A stretch of 64,000 nucleotides of DNA from Platycnemis pennipes (GCA_933228895.1 CAKOGI010000047.1:1-64000); one strand, 5' to 3'; positions 35,404 to 48,544 are shown, counted from the first letter of the stretch. A program made the numbers and translations. Notes: generated from the letters alone by a model not told the origin.

Positions 35404-37077
35404 GATTTTTTGGGTTTTTTTTTTGTCACGTGGGATGCATTCCATTTCCGTGCCATCTCCAAAACTGGCATATTTTACGTTAGCATTCCTGGCTCTCGGT
35501 TTCCTTCAAAGGGTGCCTATATACGTACCGAAATAACCACAGAAAATGTAATCGTATCAATATTTTGGTCGTTAAATTCCACGTCAATGAATTTAAAAAT
35601 TTGGTTCTCAAAAGCCTTCAGATTACTCAACCCAAATTTTAATGCAAAACAAACAAGAATGTTTTAAGCGTTTTCTGTAACATTAAGTATTTCATCTATA
35701 ACAGAGACGACAATACTGTAATCATTTCTATCATAAGCGTTTCTCCCTGCTCTGTGTGGTCGAACAAATGCTATTTCATTATCGTCGCAATCGTTAGATA
35801 TCCAAATGTTATGATACAGTCGTAAAGAACGTAATTTACTGGACTAATTTGATCAAATTACGCTTTTAACAACCATGTATTATAACATCAGGATATCTAA
35901 GGATTGTAACGCAGTTAAAATGAGCCGAGAAGTACGTTTCTGATGAAAATGATTGCACAATCAATTCTCGGGCTGATAAAATTCCGAAAGTTATAGGAAA
36001 AGCATAAATATTCTTCTTCATATATTTCGTTGAAATGCGGATAAAATAGTTTGAAGGGTTTTTGAGAAATAACCTTGTAAGCACGGCGTGTTAGTTGAGC
36101 AAAGTCACTTTTTCCATTCAAGTTTTAATTAGAAATGCCAACGTACAATGAAGAAAATTAAAGTGCACAAAAAAAACGTGGAATTGAAGGAGAAAAATAT
36201 AATATCATTACATTTTCTGCAGTTACAGTTACTTGTTAACACCCTTCAGACTCGAGTGCGCATAATATTTTGGTCGAAAGTAGATTTCGACTGCGGCATT
36301 CCTCGAGCGTAACTATCACGCACCGTCCACGTGAATTATCGCCTTACTTTTCCTCCCAAAAACACACAACAAGAATTGACCGCTATGCGTTATTAGAAGG
36401 ACTTGGCTGTATTCGCGCTTTCAGATGCCCCTTTTTATTGTTTGCTACGGAATTTTTTTATTCGGGGAACTTGAAAGAAAGCTTCAACAGTTATGGCCCT
36501 CAATCAACAAAAAAATGAAAGAAACGATTTTTACGACGAGTATAAAACCCATGATTGAGATCGTTTATTATGATCGAACTAGGTATTAGGACCCACGTTA
36601 GGCAGGAAACGTGCCCGATGTCAACGGAGACGAATATTTCACAAAATATTTCACACAGTGGCTTATGGATCACATCAACATTGATTTTTACTGCGTCTGG
36701 CAGTGGGACGATTTCTTAGCTACAAGCATATCAGTACGTTGTCTCCGTTGTAACGATAGGCTTTCGTGTCCCGTTAGCGGTGCAGTACGGAAATTATCCT
36801 TTCCTGCAATCCTAGCATTTTCTTATGCAATTGGAAGTGGAACTGTTATCAAATGGCGTACCATTTCACGACAGCGGCCGACGGAATGTAATGACCATTT
36901 CGATGTCTGACGAGTTCACAACGTGGTCGAGTGGGAGTCGGCAAAGCATACATCAGTTTCTATCAAGTGGAACAACGATGCTCGCTATCCAGAATAAGAA
37001 AAAAAATGTTTCGAGCTTCCGGAATAGCTTCGGTCTCGGAAAATATACCCATCTCCAGTAATGACGTGTCCGTACCG

Positions 37078-37729
37078 CGGCGCGCTTAAAAATTAGCATT
37101 CTCAAAGGAACTCTGGATTCGCGACCAACTCGTCGAAAGGCGCGGTCTCGCGGACCGCGGTTCGAGCACCGGCCGTCCACCCAGTCCTCCCGCACCCTCA
37201 ACCCGAAAAACAAAGGGCAATGCCGAAATCGCACGCACCCGCCGGCCGTCCGAAGGGCGCCTCTCCTCGGGGGCACTCCCAGCGGCCGAGACGCGACCCA
37301 CCGACTAGCAGCCCTGCAGGGACGCAGGCGAAGGATGACGCCGTCCGACGGCCCCGCCAAAACGGCGCCACGCCGCGCCCGGGAGCGCCCGCGAGCCGTT
37401 ATTTCCGGACTCCGCAGCCGCGCGGGACACATGCCGTATTTACACCGCGCGCCACGGACCACGCGCTGCACCCACGGAGCGGGGCGCGACGTCGGCGGAC
37501 GACCGCAACCCCCACCACTCCCGCGGTGCAAGGCGCACCACGGGGTCGCCGCCCACACCCACCAAAAGGCGATCGCCCGTCGGAGAGTCGAGTACAAACA
37601 CTCCGAGAACCGCGCCGACGCTGCGCCGACGAGAGAAGCATTTGCTCCGAAATGGTACGACAGTAATGTAAGTCCTAAGTGACAAAAATCCGAACCAACG
37701 ATTTTCCTTTCGTGTCTCACGCAGGAACT
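37078..37729 (+). promoter_or_regulatory. GC-rich H1 upstream region, repeat B
   Basis: Same GC-rich island as 10941-11592, with no difference that I can see. Confidence 0.55.
37668..37724 (+). other. Candidate H1 5' UTR intron, repeat B
   Basis: Donor GTAAGT and acceptor GCAG are retained at the same 57-nt spacing. Confidence 0.4.
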
Positions 37730-38494
37730 ATGGCAGACGCAGCATCCGGAGCAGCAGCCGCCGCACCACCGGCAACCCAGCCGTCCGGCACCGTGGCCGT
37801 CAAGCCCCTGCCTTCCTCGGGAGCCTCCGCGGCTTCCAAGAAGGCGAGCAAGGGCGGCGCCGCCAAGAAGGCGCGCGCAAAGCCCTCGCATCCACCAACG
37901 TCTGAGATGGTGAACAACGCCGTCAAGAGCCTCAAGGAGCGCGGAGGATCCTCCCTGCAGGCCATCAAGAAGTACATCGCCGCCAGCTACAAGGTCGACG
38001 CCGAGAAGCTGTCGCCCTTCATCAAGAAGTACCTGAAGGCGGCCGTCACCGCCGGAACCCTGGTGCAGACCAAGGGCAAGGGGGCCTCCGGCTCCTTCAA
38101 GCTCTCCTCCACCACGCTCAAGGAGAAGGCCGCTCCCTCGGGAGTCGCCGCCAAGGTGAAGAAGGCCGGCGCCGCCAAGAAGACCGGGGTGAAGAAACCA
38201 AAGGCAGGAGTCAAGAAGACGACCGACAAGGCGGCCACCAAGCGGGCGGCGCCCAAGGAGCGCTCCAAGTCCGCGCCACCGGCGAAGAAAGCCAAGAAGG
38301 CCGCCGACAAGCCCAAGAAGGCCGCAGCCAAGCCCAAAGCCGCCGCCGCTTCTTCCGGTGCCGCAGCCAAAGCCGCCAAGTCACCGTCCAAGGCGAAGAA
38401 GGCGCCCACGAAGCCGAAGGCGCCCAAGCCCAAGAAGACTCCCACCAAGGCGAAGCCCGCGGCCAAGAAGCCGGCGGCACAGAAGAAGAAGTGA
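37730..38494 (+). CDS. H1: Linker histone H1, repeat B
   Basis: A 254-residue H1 identical in translation to the repeat A copy: a 50-residue Ala/Pro/Lys tail, a winged-helix domain near 52-125 and a Lys/Ala-rich tail. The start is taken at ATGGCAGACGC, 5 bp after the putative intron acceptor. It is flanked upstream by the same GC-rich island and downstream by its stem-loop, so it looks fully functional. Confidence 0.96.
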   Translation: MADAASGAAAAAPPATQPSGTVAVKPLPSSGASAASKKASKGGAAKKARAKPSHPPTSEMVNNAVKSLKERGGSSLQAIKKYIAASYKVDAEKLSPFIKKYLKAAVTAGTLVQTKGKGASGSFKLSSTTLKEKAAPSGVAAKVKKAGAAKKTGVKKPKAGVKKTTDKAATKRAAPKERSKSAPPAKKAKKAADKPKKAAAKPKAAAASSGAAAKAAKSPSKAKKAPTKPKAPKPKKTPTKAKPAAKKPAAQKKK

Positions 38495-38526
38495 ACGCAT
38501 TCGCACTCGTCGCTGCGTTCAACTAC

Positions 38527-38542
38527 GGCCCTTTTTAGGGCC
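38527..38542 (+). promoter_or_regulatory. Histone mRNA 3' stem-loop, H1 repeat B
   Basis: GGCCCTTTTTAGGGCC, perfect stem. Confidence 0.95.
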
Positions 38543-38728
38543 ATCAATATGTCTCAGATTTGTGTTTTACTATGTCGAGAAAATGTCAAAAAAAAAAAAA
38601 AAAAAAGTCCCGAAAATCGCCTCTCTAAAAAATATGCCCATAACATGACGATGCTTGGAAATCACGAGGCAATGGATCATGTGCGAGGCGTAACATGTAC
38701 ATTGTCGTGCAGGGAGATGATTTAGGCG

Positions 38729-38983
38729 GTCTCCTGGAGACACATTGTATCAGGGCAACGATTTATTGTTGAAATTGTCGTCTCCTGGAAACACATTGTA
38801 TCGTGGCAACGATTTATTGTTAGAATTGTCGTCTCCTGGAGACACATTGTAACATGGCAACGCATAACTGTTTACATTGTCGTCTCCTGGAGACGCAGAG
38901 CATGGCAACGCATTACTGCTTACATTGTCGCATCCTGGAAACACATTGTATCACGGCAACGCACACATCCATGTACATTGTCG
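38729..38983 (+). repeat. About five 51-bp repeats between H1 and H3, repeat B
   Basis: Same copy number and spacing as at 12592-12846. A minisatellite that has not changed in length between neighbouring repeats points to very recent homogenisation. Confidence 0.8.
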
Positions 38984-39225
38984 TGTGGCTCACCGTCGTG
39001 TCATAGCAGGGCATCATTTGCGTCATCGTATCACAGTGTAGTGAGCACGTGGCCACTAACTGAATGAAATGGCGCGCAAAATGTAACGGAAACATTGTCG
39101 TGAGATTCACTCCGACGTCACACCAAGAATTTTTCTTGATCGAGCCGTGAAAGTACTCAATTCTTTCGTCATCTCTCTTTCCTAACGTTTTGGCAATTGT
39201 ATTGTTAAATCATGGACAATGGATT

Positions 39226-39241
39226 GGTCCTGAAAAGGACC
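39226..39241 (-). promoter_or_regulatory. Histone mRNA 3' stem-loop, H3 repeat B
   Basis: Minus-strand GGTCCTTTTCAGGACC. Confidence 0.96.
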
Positions 39242-39269
39242 TTTGTTTATGAGCGTAACTACGCAACGC

Positions 39270-40223
<954 letters not shown>

Positions 40224-40271
40224 ACGATCGACGCCTCCGACCACAATCGACACCTCGTGGTCACGAAAAAA

Positions 40272-40287
40272 GGTCCTTCTCAGGACC
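40272..40287 (+). promoter_or_regulatory. Histone mRNA 3' stem-loop, H4 repeat B
   Basis: GGTCCTTCTCAGGACC. Confidence 0.95.
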
Positions 40288-40955
40288 AAAATATTGTCCA
40301 ATGATTTAACTAACAATTGCCAATCACTGCTACGTTCATTAAAAAAAATTATAAAAAAAAATATTTGCGAAAGGAGCCCTGTGAATGACTGATCGATTAC
40401 CAAATCGCGCTCAGCTTCCACAAAGCAGCGTGTTTCCATGGTTACCCATTGTGGCGTCATACATAGTATTGTTGTGCCGACAATGCACAACAATCATTAC
40501 TCTCCTGCCATTGGATTAAAATGCTTATTGTTATCCAATTGTCGTTGTTCACAGCAATGAGCGCCCATCGTCGTTGTCATGGTGGAGCGCTTCAATGTAT
40601 TTCGACATATTCTCGTACGATCGTCCACACACAGCACGTACAACGTGAAATCCGGTTAATACTAAGTTTCGACTCCTTGTTATTTCTCTAGTTACCATCA
40701 TTTTCATCAACGTCCTTCATCTCAGACGTAATCGGAGTGTTTTCGCCAATTTCGTTTGTCATTTATTCCATATTTTATTTTTAGTCCTTCAAGCCGTTCG
40801 GCTAGTGGATATTTTGCAATGTACGTCATAATTTTATTTTCCTCTTCCAGGCATTAAGAAAAAAAATTTTTTTTTTTACTTTCTTGCGAGGCATATTTTT
40901 CTCCTAGTATTTCTCGTGCTCTACTCTCATGAGGTACACTCTTTGTTATCGTTCT
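40288..40955. other. H4-H2A convergent intergenic region, repeat B
   Basis: Same length and landmarks as 22553-23220. No gene. Confidence 0.75.
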
Positions 40956-40971
40956 GGTCCTTAAAAGGACC
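40956..40971 (-). promoter_or_regulatory. Histone mRNA 3' stem-loop, H2A repeat B
   Basis: Minus-strand GGTCCTTTTAAGGACC. Confidence 0.95.
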
Positions 40972-40994
40972 TTTTACTCAACAAAGCTGGTGGC

Positions 40995-41563
<569 letters not shown>

Positions 41564-41576
41564 CCGAATTTTGTAT
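41564..41576 (+). repeat. Left target-site duplication of element 2
   Basis: CCGAATTTTGTAT, repeated at 48655-48667. It is single copy at the empty site in repeat A (23829-23841). Confidence 0.95.
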
Positions 41577-42312
41577 GCTCTGTTAGAGAACGAAAGCGCT
41601 CGATCAGAGATTGTTTGTAGTAGATTCTTCTCCTTTTTCCTTCCAAACCTCTTAACCCTTTTTCCTTTTCCCAATTCCCCAGCTTTTGGTTTCACTCCCC
41701 GTTATAAAGACTTGGCCAACTCGGATTACGATTTTTGGACTTCTTTGGATACCGGATCTTGGATTTTTCGACACTGCGCACTTGGATTTCTGCTCTCGGA
41801 CAAGGATCATTCCGGATTGCTGTTTTACGACGACCCTGCCTGCTTGGACTCCGATTTTGGATTATTCTGCACATTATCACTGGATATAACGACTTTGGAC
41901 TTCCTGGACTTCGTATTTTCGGATTGTCATTCCTTCCGTTTGCCAATTTGGTAGACTTCAGTCGCCAGTCGACATCTTAGGAACCCTTCCCTATCCTACC
42001 TTGGCACTAAGGGAGTTCTTGGCGAGGGTGGCTAACAAGTCCCACCTTGTCATCGCCGGGTAGCGTCCCTTCACCTGTGTCATATCACTGGTTGTCTTTT
42101 CCCTCGAACCGGGCAGAGGGCTTGCACCTCCGTAACACGCCCGGTAGAAGAGGGGACGGTCCGCTTGCTAGGGCTGATAGGCTCCCATTCCCTTGGCTAA
42201 AACCTTCCTATTCCTTTAGTTCTCACCACTCAACGGCCCTTGTTGAGACCAAAAATTCGTTTCGACCAATTGGCAAACCTCACTGTCGGCGCTGGTAACG
42301 AACGCTACCACC
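41577..42312 (+). other. Element 2 5' UTR
   Basis: Non-coding leader. A TATAAAG at about 41704 could be an internal promoter. The stretch 41710-41930 repeats loose versions of TTGGACTT and TTTTGGA. The ORF1 start has a favourable CACCATGG context. Confidence 0.6.
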
Positions 42313-45288
42313 ATGGGGGACGCTGATCCCCTTTCGGATTCCCCTCTGTCTCCCTTTCAATTCCCTATTCCTGATTCTGACCCTAATTCTACCCAAGTTG
42401 ATGACGAAAGCTCCATGTTCGTCCATCCTTCTACCATTCCTTCACCCAATCCTTTTAGCTATCCTGTTTCCTGCCCTAATACCTCAGAGGAAGGTCCAAA
42501 ATCAAGAATTTCAACGGCAAAATTTTTAAAAATTACACCACTCACGTCGCCGGTCTACATTTCCCGTAGAACACGGAACAAGATTGCTAAACAGGCCCAA
42601 AAAAAGGGATCAGTTCCCAAAATTAAACAAGAACAACAGGATAGCACAGATGAAATTCTTTCAACCAATTTGCAGACGGAAGAGCAATCCATCTCATTTT
42701 ACGCTATGGTCGATGACTCCCAAAAGGACACGAACGTGGACCTGGTACCATGTAAGGGGAGGACAGGATCGACGAACGAAAAAACCTCAACGGCCTTTTT
42801 CACGACCAACAATTCAACCTATATAAGGACGGCCAAAAAGAATGAAAATGCCAACTCGTCCACTAAGCATCCAAACACCCGGGAACGAAGCAAATCAGAG
42901 GCCGGCAACATTCCTCGTTCCAAAACAAATGCCAACTCCACCCTTCCGACAGCAGATGTTGAGATACAAGAATTAACTACCCCAACCACTAATGGGAAAG
43001 CAACTGAAAATGATCAGAAGTCTTCCCCAGTTAGCAAACTAACAACCAACACCGTAGATATGTCAGCAGCTCCCAAGGATCGCCGGCAGCTTACAACCGA
43101 AGATCCGGTGGAGGCCCTTTTCAGGACCAACACTCCGATCAATATAAACGTGGCCAAAAATGAGGAAAGAAATTTCTCCTCTAATCACGATGATACCAAC
43201 CAGAAAACAAGCTCAACTGGTGCCAGACGCAAAAATACCTTCGTGACGGACGACAATACGATCCTCACGACCGAGCATGATGACTACCATAGGCCAAATA
43301 TAACAACTGGAGCAGGGAAACAGATGGCTACCAACAAGACTCAACCATTAAGTGATGACCTTTCAATGTACATCAATCAAGAACCACTGCCACTCATGTC
43401 TCGAATGGTATCCCCAATCGAAGATACTCAAAAGGCCCTTTGCAAGGCCAACCCACCACCGTATATAAGCAATGCCAAAAAAGGAAAATTCCAAAATCAT
43501 AATAACAACCCAATAGAGGCGCGCAGTAATCCCATTCCATCCACTACCTCCTTATCAGCCAACCAGCACACCTCATCCCGATCACACAAAGTATCTCCTT
43601 CTCCTAAAGATCCCCATAATCTTCCCTCCAATTCATCCAGTCAAACACCACCACCATCCAATCAAAACCTTCCTTCCACATCATCTTCCCAAAGCGGTTG
43701 GTCGGTTGTTCAAAACAAGCGAAAAAACTTCAATACCAATAAACCCTACACCCCTCCTGAAAATATCCAGGAATTACCCGTGGAAACCCGTCCAAATTCC
43801 CGCATCCCTGCAATACGCCTTCTTGCCTCGACAAACTACCGCCAACACCTATCCTCACTCATATCATCCCTGAATTACACCCCGCGAGTAACCCTTGCCA
43901 ATCAGTACCTAGTCATAAATCCTAAATGCCCTGCAGACTACCGTACCTCCAAATTATACCTTGAACGCCATAACCTCCCATTCTTCACAAATCCCCTCCC
44001 CTCTGAGAAACGGAGAGCCTTTGTCTTAAAAGGTATCCCTGAATGTACCTCAACGGAGCAAATTGCAGCAGACCTGGCGGAGGATGGCCTTCTCACCACT
44101 GGCGTCATCCCGATAAAATCCCCACCTAATCATCCCAACCCATTCCTCTTCTTCAAGTTATCCCTTGTTGATGTAACAAAGGAGGCGGAGTTACTGAACC
44201 TCAAAACATACTGCGGGGTCGATATTCGCGTGGAGGAATACCAACCATCGGAGAATCCGGCACAATGCCTAAAATGCCTTCAATTCGGCCACACCCGAAA
44301 CTACTGTAATCTATCACAAAGGTGCCGACTCTGTGCCGAACTTCATCACCGTTCCTCATGCTTGTTGACAGATCAAGCCACCTACAAATGTGCAAACTGC
44401 GGAGGTGCACACTCGGCGATGTATCGTCTTTGCCCTGCGTTCCTCAAAGCAAGTGCAATTAAGAACGGTGATCCGGTTCCAGAAACCGTGGCCCAACGTC
44501 AGTACGAAGACGCCCCCATCCCATTGCGCAATGCATGGGACGCCCTTCCCCGACGCACAAGACAGCCTAACAGACCTCGACAGAGGATTCCTCCTCAGCC
44601 CACACAGGACCTGGACATTTGTCCCCCCCCTCCTACGAACTATAGGGAACAGCCTTTCATCCTTCCCGAGATCGTTCCGCCTCCCCCAACAGGGACCTTG
44701 GAGGAATTTGATTACGCGGATGTGCAAGAACTCCCACCTCCCGACTCTTTCTCTACCTTTCCGTCTTTAAAAGCCTATCCCACCAAACAATGCACACTGA
44801 CAGCAGTGGCGGCACCTTCAGCCACTAACTCAACTGCATCCTTAATCCAAGTCTCTCCAGCACTACCGGAGCACACACCAACTCCATCCACAATCACTGT
44901 GCAGGACATCCAGTCCACACAACTAAACCCCTACACTCATGACATCTCGCCTCCCTCATTGCCTGTTTATAGCAACAATTCTCCTGCAATTGCTCCCCAG
45001 CTCATCCAGAATTTAACCCCAAATTTAGTCAGTGTCATCTCTGAATGTCAACTTCCACCATCCTCAACGAACCTTTACAATCTGACCGTTTCCAACGAGC
45101 CACAACAACTACCGACTACTCCTCCCGCAAATACGGCTTCCCAAGTACCAAACTTGGACTGGGCAAAAATTATCCGAGCCACGACAACCTCTCTGGCTGC
45201 GGTACTGACAGCTCCTCCACATGAAAGGATGAACGCCTTCCTAAACTCCTACTCTACACTTTGCACAGCCTTCCTACAAAATGAATAA
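42313..45288 (+). CDS. Element 2 ORF1: long gag-like protein with triplicated amino-terminal module
   Basis: A 991-residue nucleic-acid-binding protein. Residues about 120-420 hold three diverged copies of a 107-residue module, recognisable by STAFFTTNNSTYIRTAKKNE, EALFRTNTPININVAKNEE and KALCKANPPPYISNAKKGK, spaced exactly 321 bp apart. A folded gag domain of the PRE_C2HC kind follows (about 565-645, RRAFVLKGIPECTSTEQIAA). Three zinc knuckles follow at C652-C655-H660-C665, C671-C674-H679-C683 and C693-C696-H700-C707. The tail is Pro/Thr/Ser-rich. At 991 residues it is long for a Jockey-type ORF1. It overlaps ORF2 by 8 bp (ATGAATAA). Confidence 0.9.
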   Translation: MGDADPLSDSPLSPFQFPIPDSDPNSTQVDDESSMFVHPSTIPSPNPFSYPVSCPNTSEEGPKSRISTAKFLKITPLTSPVYISRRTRNKIAKQAQKKGSVPKIKQEQQDSTDEILSTNLQTEEQSISFYAMVDDSQKDTNVDLVPCKGRTGSTNEKTSTAFFTTNNSTYIRTAKKNENANSSTKHPNTRERSKSEAGNIPRSKTNANSTLPTADVEIQELTTPTTNGKATENDQKSSPVSKLTTNTVDMSAAPKDRRQLTTEDPVEALFRTNTPININVAKNEERNFSSNHDDTNQKTSSTGARRKNTFVTDDNTILTTEHDDYHRPNITTGAGKQMATNKTQPLSDDLSMYINQEPLPLMSRMVSPIEDTQKALCKANPPPYISNAKKGKFQNHNNNPIEARSNPIPSTTSLSANQHTSSRSHKVSPSPKDPHNLPSNSSSQTPPPSNQNLPSTSSSQSGWSVVQNKRKNFNTNKPYTPPENIQELPVETRPNSRIPAIRLLASTNYRQHLSSLISSLNYTPRVTLANQYLVINPKCPADYRTSKLYLERHNLPFFTNPLPSEKRRAFVLKGIPECTSTEQIAADLAEDGLLTTGVIPIKSPPNHPNPFLFFKLSLVDVTKEAELLNLKTYCGVDIRVEEYQPSENPAQCLKCLQFGHTRNYCNLSQRCRLCAELHHRSSCLLTDQATYKCANCGGAHSAMYRLCPAFLKASAIKNGDPVPETVAQRQYEDAPIPLRNAWDALPRRTRQPNRPRQRIPPQPTQDLDICPPPPTNYREQPFILPEIVPPPPTGTLEEFDYADVQELPPPDSFSTFPSLKAYPTKQCTLTAVAAPSATNSTASLIQVSPALPEHTPTPSTITVQDIQSTQLNPYTHDISPPSLPVYSNNSPAIAPQLIQNLTPNLVSVISECQLPPSSTNLYNLTVSNEPQQLPTTPPANTASQVPNLDWAKIIRATTTSLAAVLTAPPHERMNAFLNSYSTLCTAFLQNE

Positions 45289-48200
45289 CACACCAATTAA
45301 CTATACATCACCGTCTCAGCTCACCGTTATGTCATGGAACATAAACGGTATCACTCATAAACTTGTTGATTTACACCTCCTCATCTCCACACATAATCCT
45401 GACATCATTGCCCTATCAGAAACCCACCTCACTCCCACCAAACGCGTATTTGCCCCTGGATACATTACCTACCGTATGGACAGACCCATCCCCCAGCACA
45501 CGCAGTACGCTCACCCCGGCGGGGGAGTTGCACTGCTTATCAAGAACTCATTAAAACATACTCAGATCCCTCAGAAAAAATGCCCCATTGAACACGTTGG
45601 GATATCCATCACCACGGTTCTGGGTAAAATGCACATCTACAGCACATATCATCCTCCTCGCCTAATAAAACCTGAATGGCTGGACAAACTCTTCTGCTAT
45701 AAGTCCCCCACGGTAATGTTCGGAGATATTAACTGCAAACATGCAGAATGGGGCTGCCGGGCATCAAACAAAAATGGTTTACTACTATACACACACAGCG
45801 AAAACAAAGATCTACACATTCATGCTCCATCAGAATACACACATATCAGTTCCCTACACGACAAAGACACTTCCGATATCCTAGATATTGCTATCACTTC
45901 ACAATATCCTTATGATATCCCCTCCAAAGTCCTACATCACTACTCATCCGACCACCTGCCAATGCTGTTCTACGTTGAAGCATCACCGGTCATTGAAATT
46001 CCTACTACCACCATACACAACTGGGAAAAATTCCGAAATATTTTACAAAACCCCACGCCTACCTTTCCCACCATCACCCCGGACCCTACGGTAATTCATA
46101 AAGCAATACACTCACTGACTAGTCACATCCAACAATGCCTTCAGCAGTCACGGAACAAACCGCACATAATCCCTTTAATTACTTCCACCATGCCATCACA
46201 CATTCTACAAATGATTAAGGATAAAAATAAAATACGACACAAATACCAAAACACGAGAAACACCATTTATAAAACCAGATACAACGCCATAACCAGACTA
46301 CTCAAACACGAAATAAACACATTCCGCACCTCTACATGGAATGATAAAATTAAATCCTTATCAACAAACAACAATACACTATGGAAGTTCACCAGAACTC
46401 TCCGCAACACAAACAAGACAACACCTCCACTTATCATTAACAAAACTACACTCAACACGGACGCCGAGAGAGGGGAGGCATTTGCAAATCGCATGCGCTC
46501 GGCGTTCGCCCGGCAGCCCGCAGCTTCAGATAATCCCATAACCTCAGAAGTTGAGAACGATATACAATCCCTCTCCTACGCACCTATTTCGGAACCTTTT
46601 CTATGCACACTCCGCGATATTTCATCCATCATAGACAACCTCCCGAATAAATGCTCCTCCGGCACGGATCTCATTTCCCCTAAAGCAGTCAAACTATTCA
46701 CACTCCCATTAAAGCAATACCTCACGGACATCCTGAACGCATGCCTTCAGACTGCGCTGTTCCCTGACGTTTGGAAAACATCCATAATTGTAATGATCCC
46801 GAAACCCAAAAAAATACTGACTGACGTGTCCAATTACAGACCTATCTCCCTGACGTGCACCTTCGCCAAAATCTACGAACGACTAGTCCTGACCAAATTA
46901 CACAGACTTCCATTTCCCCTGTTCAGAAAAGAACAATTTGGTTTTGCGGCCCACACATCGACAGTTCACCAAATAAACCGACTGACTGAATTCGCAACAT
47001 CTGGTTTCAACTCAAACATGGTCACCTCCGCAGTCTTCCTGGACATCAGCCAGGCCTTTGACAAGGTCTGGCATGATGGGCTGATTCACAAATTACTTAA
47101 ACTAAACATCCCCCTTCAATTAGTCAAAATCATACAATCCTTTCTCCATGGCCGCACCTTCCAAATCCGGCATAATAAATTCCTATCTGACATTCATCAT
47201 ATCCACACTGGAGTCCCACAGGGAGCTGTTCTCAGCCCCACCCTTTTTAACATCTATATCGACGACTTTCCGACTACCGACAGAACGGAACTATACCTAT
47301 ACGCTGACGACGCCACCATTGCGACTCGCAGTTGGTGGCCTGACAAGAACGCAGACGTCCTTCAGACACACCTTGACCTCATCGAAGACTGGTTAGACGA
47401 CTGGAAACTCCAAGTAAATCCTGCCAAATGTTCCAAAGTGTGCTTCACCTACAAACAGACAAAAAGAGACAATTTCCCCCTGACTCTGTACAATAAATTC
47501 ATACCACAAAAGACTGAAGCCACTTTTCTTGGAGTTACCCTCGACGAAAGACTGTCCTTCTCCGATCACATCGACAAAATCCTCACCACCACAAGGAAAA
47601 CCAAACACGCTCTTCACCCGCTCATTCATTACAAAAGTCCCACATCTTTAAACAACAAACTCCGAGTCCTCAACTGTATTATTCTCCCACAACTCCTTTA
47701 CGCTTGCCCAGTATGGAGTGTTACAAGCACCACCAACATCCGTAAGTTACAAACCTTCCTCCATAAACTCCTCAGGCAGATATCCGGCTCTCCGTGGTTT
47801 GTGCCTAACGCACAAATCCGGGCGAATTTCGGCATCCCGCAGATCATTGAATTAATTAAAACCAACTCCAGTAACTACGCCACCACCATAAAATATTCAA
47901 CAAATCCCCTTATCGCATCCCTCTGGTCCCCTTCCCTTCCAACCGGACGCTACCTGTATCCCAAAGATAAAACCCCTAAGACCCAGAATCCCCATACCAA
48001 AAGTAAACGGAAAATTCCTAAATTCCCATCACATATGTCACATCTCCCTTCCCTGCAAGCCCCATTCAAACCATTCCCTACTACGAAAGCCAGGCCAACC
48101 AACGTTCCAGACCACGCATCCACAGTAACCGAAGCACCAGATCAGCGGCAGGATCAGCACTCTCAGATTCCTCTCTCCCAAACTGATTCCCCTATACCCA

Positions 48201-48295
48201 ACACCAGCACCCTGACCATTGTAAACCCTCCCCATCACAGGTGCGGTAGAAGCGGAGCTCTACTAAAAAACCTCCTCCCCCCTTTCCCGGACTAA
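45281..48295 (+). CDS. Element 2 ORF2: AP-type endonuclease and reverse transcriptase
   Basis: 1004 residues. The endonuclease (about 13-235) has SWNINGI with N20/N22, E47 in LSETHL, GDIN at 148-151 and SDH at 223-225. The reverse transcriptase spans roughly 480-760: IPKPKKILTDVSNYRPISL, EQFGF, the DISQAFDKVWHDGL block, TGVPQGAVLSPTL and catalytic YADD at 674-677. The carboxy end is Lys/Pro/Thr-rich with no RNase H that I can see. The start overlaps the ORF1 stop, as in element 1. The endonuclease would be the component that selects the H2B start site, if targeting is real. Confidence 0.95.
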   Translation: MNNTPINYTSPSQLTVMSWNINGITHKLVDLHLLISTHNPDIIALSETHLTPTKRVFAPGYITYRMDRPIPQHTQYAHPGGGVALLIKNSLKHTQIPQKKCPIEHVGISITTVLGKMHIYSTYHPPRLIKPEWLDKLFCYKSPTVMFGDINCKHAEWGCRASNKNGLLLYTHSENKDLHIHAPSEYTHISSLHDKDTSDILDIAITSQYPYDIPSKVLHHYSSDHLPMLFYVEASPVIEIPTTTIHNWEKFRNILQNPTPTFPTITPDPTVIHKAIHSLTSHIQQCLQQSRNKPHIIPLITSTMPSHILQMIKDKNKIRHKYQNTRNTIYKTRYNAITRLLKHEINTFRTSTWNDKIKSLSTNNNTLWKFTRTLRNTNKTTPPLIINKTTLNTDAERGEAFANRMRSAFARQPAASDNPITSEVENDIQSLSYAPISEPFLCTLRDISSIIDNLPNKCSSGTDLISPKAVKLFTLPLKQYLTDILNACLQTALFPDVWKTSIIVMIPKPKKILTDVSNYRPISLTCTFAKIYERLVLTKLHRLPFPLFRKEQFGFAAHTSTVHQINRLTEFATSGFNSNMVTSAVFLDISQAFDKVWHDGLIHKLLKLNIPLQLVKIIQSFLHGRTFQIRHNKFLSDIHHIHTGVPQGAVLSPTLFNIYIDDFPTTDRTELYLYADDATIATRSWWPDKNADVLQTHLDLIEDWLDDWKLQVNPAKCSKVCFTYKQTKRDNFPLTLYNKFIPQKTEATFLGVTLDERLSFSDHIDKILTTTRKTKHALHPLIHYKSPTSLNNKLRVLNCIILPQLLYACPVWSVTSTTNIRKLQTFLHKLLRQISGSPWFVPNAQIRANFGIPQIIELIKTNSSNYATTIKYSTNPLIASLWSPSLPTGRYLYPKDKTPKTQNPHTKSKRKIPKFPSHMSHLPSLQAPFKPFPTTKARPTNVPDHASTVTEAPDQRQDQHSQIPLSQTDSPIPNTSTLTIVNPPHHRCGRSGALLKNLLPPFPD

Positions 48296-48460
48296 ATGCT
48301 TCCATAACTACTCCAACCTATCCATCCATAATCCTTCACTACCATGAAACTTAACCCTAAATAACCTCACCGTCGACCCCCAAGAACGACTCCCCTCACT
48401 GTTCAACATCGACAACCGTATCCCATAGACTGAAAATCCCAACCTCACCCATAATAACTG

Positions 48461-48544
<84 letters not shown>

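Larger units (their letters stand above)
25975..37077. other. 5S-to-H1 intergenic spacer, repeat B
   Basis: Second copy of the gene-free spacer, in register with repeat A (offset 26133 before the poly-C tract and 26137 after). Short-frame translations match repeat A throughout, apart from those crossing the poly-C tract. It adds the first 160 bp after 5S, which lie outside the window for repeat A and hold nothing I recognise. Confidence 0.85.

Noticed and set aside
48465..48542. Poly(A) as the true 3' end of element 2, with the following 112 bp being host sequence
   Set aside because: The empty site in repeat A lacks these 112 bp, and the 13-bp duplication lies after them, so they are part of the insertion.
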